From Aquifex aeolicus (GTDB taxonomy: Bacteria > Aquificota > Aquificia > Aquificales > Aquificaceae): 8,161 nucleotides of DNA. The first letter of the stretch is position 1, and every line of letters begins with the position of its first letter. The notes under the pieces were generated by a model. That model made no database searches, was not told the origin of the DNA, and saw nothing but the letters and a program-made list of their open reading frames with translations. The stretch lies in assembly GCA_011375045.1 (NCBI GenBank), contig DRNB01000194.1, positions 1 through 8,161 on the forward strand, written 5' to 3'. A program made the position numbers and the translations under genes. Positions 5,089 through 8,161 of this stretch are shown in pieces.

Positions 5089-5930
5089 ATCTCCTTCTCC
5101 GCGTGCCTTACCGCGTGGCACTGGATGTTCACCGCTACGGGCAGGGAGGCTATGTGGCAGGGGTACATCTCTACCTTGACATCGACAGCCGTGAACCTCC
5201 CTCCAAAACCCATCGGACCGAGTCCGAGACGGTTTATCTCCTCTATCAGCTCCTCCTCCACCTTTTCTATGAGGGGATCGGGGTGTCTTTCGCCCGGAGG
5301 TCTCAGAAGAGCCTTCTTGGCTAAGTAGGCGCTGTATTCGAAGTTCCCCCCTATTCCCACACCGACGGTCAGCGGGGGACACGCGTTTGGTCCTGCTTTT
5401 TCGACGGTTTCGAGAACAAAGCTCTTTACACCCTCCCAGCCGTCCGCGGGTTTGAGCATGGCAAGGCGTGAGGTGTTCTCCGAACCTGCCCCCTTGGGTG
5501 CCACCGTTACCTTAACCCTGTCTCCCGGAACGACCTCGTAGTGAATCACCGCGGGGGTATTGTCCCCTGTGTTTTTCCTTTCGAACACGGGATCCCATAC
5601 CACGGAAGCCCTCAGGTAACCCTCCCGGGTAGCTTCCCTCACACCTTCGTTCACCGCAGACTCCAGATCCCCCCCCTCGATAACTACCTCCTGTCCTATC
5701 TCTAAGAACACAACCGTTATACCCGTGTCCTGGCAGTAGGGCATCCGCTCCTCCCTCGCGGTTTCAACGTTGAGAAGGATCTGACGGAGAACCTCTTTCC
5801 CGAGGGGGGATTCCTCTTTCTCCAGAGCCGATCTGAAGAGAGCTACCGCAGGTTCAGGTATCTCGTAGTTTGCCTTCAGGGTGAGCTCCCTGACAGCTTC
5901 CCTTATCTCGTCAACGTGCACTTTTCTCAC
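5085..5930 (-). CDS. fumA: Class I fumarate hydratase, alpha subunit (N-terminal type)
   Basis: The alpha subunit of the two-subunit, iron-sulphur class I fumarase, which interconverts fumarate and malate in the cytoplasm (related L-tartrate dehydratase alpha is similar in sequence). In 281 residues it shows PYCQDTGI (64-71), the NTGDNTPAVIHYE segment (120-132), PKGAGSEN (145-152), NACPPLTVGVGIGGNFEYSA (182-201), and EMYPCHIASLPVAV (254-267). Cys66, Cys184 and Cys258 fit the three ligands of the [4Fe-4S] cluster in this family. The start is GTG at 5930, overlapping the malate dehydrogenase end by 20 bases and supported by GGAGG nine bases away. The malate dehydrogenase neighbour favours fumarase over tartrate dehydratase. 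The beta subunit, often next door or fused, does not follow: the next gene is a membrane peptide. So beta must be elsewhere in the genome if the enzyme works. Confidence 0.93.
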   Translation of the reverse strand: MRKVHVDEIREAVRELTLKANYEIPEPAVALFRSALEKEESPLGKEVLRQILLNVETAREERMPYCQDTGITVVFLEIGQEVVIEGGDLESAVNEGVREATREGYLRASVVWDPVFERKNTGDNTPAVIHYEVVPGDRVKVTVAPKGAGSENTSRLAMLKPADGWEGVKSFVLETVEKAGPNACPPLTVGVGIGGNFEYSAYLAKKALLRPPGERHPDPLIEKVEEELIEEINRLGLGPMGFGGRFTAVDVKVEMYPCHIASLPVAVNIQCHAVRHAEKEI

Positions 5931-6915
5931 CGAGCACCACCTCCGCCATGCTGACCCCTTTCCTCACAGACTCCACGGACCTTTCCCACATGAGGCGCTC
6001 CTCCTCTATCATGGGCACCTTTATTATGTCCTCAACGCCGCTGGCTCCGAGCTTTACGGGAACGCCCACGCAGAACCCCTTGACGCCGTAATACTCGCCC
6101 GCTTCCCCGTCCAGATAAACGGAGCAGGGGAGTATCCGCTTGCTGTTGGTGACAAGAGCCTCGACCATGTCCACTATCGCAGCGGCAGGTGCGTAGTAGG
6201 CTGAGGTTCCCATCAGGTTGACGATCTCACCGCCGCCGAAGCGGGTTCTATGGATTATCTCTTGGAGCTTCTCCTTAGGTATCAGATCCTTGAGGGGTAT
6301 CCCGCCCACGTTCGACAGGGATATGAGGGGAACCATCTCGTCCCCGTGCCCCCCTATGACGTAAGCGTGTATGTCCTTGGGGGAAACCCTCAGCTCTTCG
6401 GCTATGAAGGTTTTGAAGCGCGATGAGTCCAGAACACCGGCCATCCCTATCACCCTGTTGGTGGGAAAACCGCTGAGCTTAACGGCGGTGTAGGTCATTA
6501 TGTCGACGGGGTTGGTTACAACTATGAGTATCGCATTGGGCGCATACTGGCGCACCTTCGAGATTATGGTGGTGAGTATCTTTATGTTCGCTTCGAGAAG
6601 GTCCTCCCTGGACATCCCCGGTCTCCGGGGGTAGCCGGCCGTTACCACCACAATATCGCTGTCGACTATGGGTTCGTAACCTTCTCCCTCCGGAGTTACC
6701 GTGAAGCCGTCTATCTTTGTGTCTATGTCCATGGCTGCGATCATCTGCTTCATATCGAGGGCTTTTCCCTTAACGGGTTCGAAGAGCTTATCCCCCTCCC
6801 TTCGGGGGATGTCGAAGAGCCTGACGTCAGCGAAACCTTTTATAGCGAGCAGGCTGGCGACGTGCTCTCCCACGTTGCCTGCTCCCACCACCGAAACCAC
6901 CTTCCTCATAGCCAT
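5911..6915 (-). CDS. mdh: NAD-dependent malate dehydrogenase
   Basis: Reversibly oxidises malate to oxaloacetate with NAD+; in a reductive TCA cycle it runs towards malate. The 334-residue protein belongs to the LDH/MDH superfamily, LDH-like malate dehydrogenase type. Visible features: Rossmann glycine motif GAGNVG (11-16); Asp35 at the end of the second strand, which binds the ribose and points to NAD rather than NADP; the substrate loop GYPRRPGMSR (94-103), where Arg in place of the lactate-type Gln signals malate; NPVD (135-138); VLDSSRF (161-167) with catalytic Asp163 and Arg166; catalytic His190 in GGHGDEM. Start ATG 6915 has AGGAGGT (6928-6922) six bases upstream, better placed than a second ATG two codons in. 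It follows aconitase after 12 bases and overlaps fumarase alpha by 20, so the two sequential enzymes are translated from one message. Confidence 0.96.
   Translation of the reverse strand: MAMRKVVSVVGAGNVGEHVASLLAIKGFADVRLFDIPRREGDKLFEPVKGKALDMKQMIAAMDIDTKIDGFTVTPEGEGYEPIVDSDIVVVTAGYPRRPGMSREDLLEANIKILTTIISKVRQYAPNAILIVVTNPVDIMTYTAVKLSGFPTNRVIGMAGVLDSSRFKTFIAEELRVSPKDIHAYVIGGHGDEMVPLISLSNVGGIPLKDLIPKEKLQEIIHRTRFGGGEIVNLMGTSAYYAPAAAIVDMVEALVTNSKRILPCSVYLDGEAGEYYGVKGFCVGVPVKLGASGVEDIIKVPMIEEERLMWERSVESVRKGVSMAEVVLGEKSAR
5937..5944 (-). promoter_or_regulatory. fumA: Shine-Dalgarno deciding the GTG start of fumarase alpha
   Basis: GGAGGTGG is read on the - strand from 5944 to 5937, inside the last codons of malate dehydrogenase. 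GGAGG is nine bases upstream of GTG 5930. No ATG in frame is nearby at a better distance, so the GTG start and the 20-base overlap are preferred. Confidence 0.65.
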
Positions 6916-6927
6916 ATCCCGACCTCC

Positions 6928-8161
6928 TCAGCCCCTTACTTTCTGGGACTGCTTCCTCTTTATGTAGTTGAGCCTCCCTCCACCCAGAAGGACCTCTATC
7001 TGGTAGGGTGTGAGGTTGTATCTGCAGGGAATCTCCTCGCCTGTTGTTCTGTTGATTACGATGATCTCCTTTCCCTCCCTGAGACGGGAGATCAGCTCAG
7101 GTATCTCTATCTCGTCTCCCATGGAGAAGCGATCGTAATGGGATCTGTTCACGAGTTCCAAGGGAAGGATGCCGAAGTTGATGAGGTTGGCGTGGTGTAT
7201 CCTCGCAAAGGATTTGGCGATGACCACCCTTACCCCCAGAAACCGGGGAGCGAGGGCTGCGTGCTCCCGGGAAGAACCCTGACCGTAGTTCTCCCCCCCG
7301 ATTATAACGCCGAACCTTCCCCTTTCTCTGACCTTCCTGATCCTCGGAACAAACTCGGGATCCACGTAGTGGTAAACGAATTCCGAGATTGCGTATATGT
7401 TGGATCTGAGAGGCAGGATTTTGGCGCCCGCGGGCATTATGTGGTCCGTGGTTATGTTGTCGCCCACGATGAGGGTTACCTCACCCTCTATGCTGTCGGG
7501 AAGCTCATCGAAGGGAGGCAGGGGTTTTATGTTGGGTCCTCTGTATATCTCCACCTTCTCCGCCTCTTCGGGAGGCAGGGGTTCTATAAAAGCTTCGTCC
7601 CCGTAAGGGAAGCGTTCAGGAAGCTCCACCCTGATCCACTTCACACCCTCCCTCTGTGCCAGCCTGCGGGGATCGATGATCTCCCCCGCCACGGCGCTCG
7701 CCGTGCAGGTTTCCGGTGAGGCAAGGTAAACCTTCGCGTCCGGAGTTCCGGACCTTCCCTCGAAGTTTCTGTTGAAGCTCCTGACCGTTACCCCACCGCT
7801 GGGGGGTGCGTAGCCCATTCCTATGCAGGGACCACAGGCGCTTTCGAGGATCCTCGCCCCCGCCTTGAGGAAGCTCAGGAGGGAGTTGTCCGCTGTGATC
7901 AGCTCCAGAACCTGCTTGGACCCCGGAGCCACGGCGAAGATCACATCGGGGTGAATCCTCCTCCCCTCAAGGAGCTTTGCACTCCTTCTGAGATCCACAA
8001 AGGAGGAGTTTGTGCAGGACCCAATCACCACCTGATCCACCTTTACACCCTCCACCTCCCGCACCGGAACCACGTTGTCGGGGGAGTGGGGACAGGCTAT
8101 AAGGGGTTCCAGCTCCGACAGGTCCAGTTCGATGATCTCATCGTACTGAGCGTCGGGATCC
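6928..8161 (-). CDS. acn: Aconitate hydratase (N-terminal part outside the window)
   Basis: Interconverts citrate and isocitrate through cis-aconitate using a [4Fe-4S] cluster. The frame is open to the right edge and 410 residues of the C-terminal part are visible (first full codon 8160-8158); the catalytic N-terminal domains are missing. Cluster ligands are Cys49 in GSCTNSS and Cys109/Cys112 in ACGPCIG (visible numbering), with spacing like that of mitochondrial aconitase. Substrate-binding residues appear in NRNFEGRSG (Arg131, Arg136) and in the swivel domain GQGSSREHA (Ser296-297, Arg298). IACPHSPDN near the edge and GDNITTDHIMPAG further on are classic aconitase segments and argue against the isopropylmalate isomerase relatives, which are split in two subunits. 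The GTG at 8073 is an internal Val, not a start. It is the most upstream visible gene of the operon, so the promoter is beyond the window. Confidence 0.96.
   Translation of the reverse strand, partial: DPDAQYDEIIELDLSELEPLIACPHSPDNVVPVREVEGVKVDQVVIGSCTNSSFVDLRRSAKLLEGRRIHPDVIFAVAPGSKQVLELITADNSLLSFLKAGARILESACGPCIGMGYAPPSGGVTVRSFNRNFEGRSGTPDAKVYLASPETCTASAVAGEIIDPRRLAQREGVKWIRVELPERFPYGDEAFIEPLPPEEAEKVEIYRGPNIKPLPPFDELPDSIEGEVTLIVGDNITTDHIMPAGAKILPLRSNIYAISEFVYHYVDPEFVPRIRKVRERGRFGVIIGGENYGQGSSREHAALAPRFLGVRVVIAKSFARIHHANLINFGILPLELVNRSHYDRFSMGDEIEIPELISRLREGKEIIVINRTTGEEIPCRYNLTPYQIEVLLGGGRLNYIKRKQSQKVRG

Noticed and set aside
5089..5382. N-terminal extension that would make the 38-residue peptide a 136-residue protein
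   Set aside because: The extension is in another frame of fumarase alpha, Arg/Gly/Ser-rich and low in hydrophobic pattern. The ATG at 5088 with the ATGA overlap explains the gene better.
6862..7719. 285-codon open frame on the + strand opposite mdh and aconitase
   Set aside because: Shadow of two clear enzyme genes; no ribosome site or recognisable domain.
8155..8161. GGATCC at the right edge as a biological boundary
   Set aside because: A restriction-type hexamer at the window edge can be chance or a cloning limit; the aconitase frame runs straight through it.

Overview
This window is a densely packed piece of bacterial chromosome made of housekeeping genes. I see no mobile element, CRISPR array, tRNA, rRNA or phage gene. 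It is G+C-rich, uses AGG/AGA heavily for Arg and ATA often for Ile, and its proteins are rich in Lys, Arg and Glu. It also carries class I two-subunit fumarase, malate dehydrogenase and aconitase genes in a row. Together these suggest a thermophilic bacterium, possibly an Aquificota-type chemolithoautotroph that runs a complete or reductive TCA cycle. The assignment is an inference from style and gene content and is not secure.

Left part, + strand (1-3499): the window opens inside a glutamine-dependent NAD+ synthase gene (nadE; about the first 50 codons lie outside). One base after its stop begins a UvrD/PcrA-type superfamily 1 DNA helicase. The helicase gene ends tail to tail with, and overlapping by four bases, the ribosomal protein L35 gene (rpmI) on the - strand.

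Middle (3496-4058): rpmI (-) and a small GYD-domain protein gene (+) are divergent. They share a 44-bp intergenic region with two good, partly overlapping sigma-70-type promoters. This is the only real intergenic space in the window.

Right part, - strand (4059-8161): a tightly coupled gene string, read right to left, is aconitase (partial, running off the right end), malate dehydrogenase, fumarase alpha subunit, a 38-residue single-span membrane peptide, a four-span DUF4149-like membrane protein, and translation initiation factor IF-3. Start and stop codons overlap at four of the five junctions and the fifth has a 12-base gap, so this looks like one transcript whose promoter lies beyond the window. 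Three enzymes that interconvert citrate/isocitrate, malate/oxaloacetate and fumarate/malate are therefore tied to a translation factor.

The main oddities are of arrangement. The usual infC-rpmI-rplT cluster is taken apart: infC sits at the end of a TCA operon, rpmI stands alone with its own short-leader promoter, a GYD gene lies between them, and rplT is not in the window. The fumarase beta subunit is not next to alpha. I did not find a clearly new defence or mobile system here.
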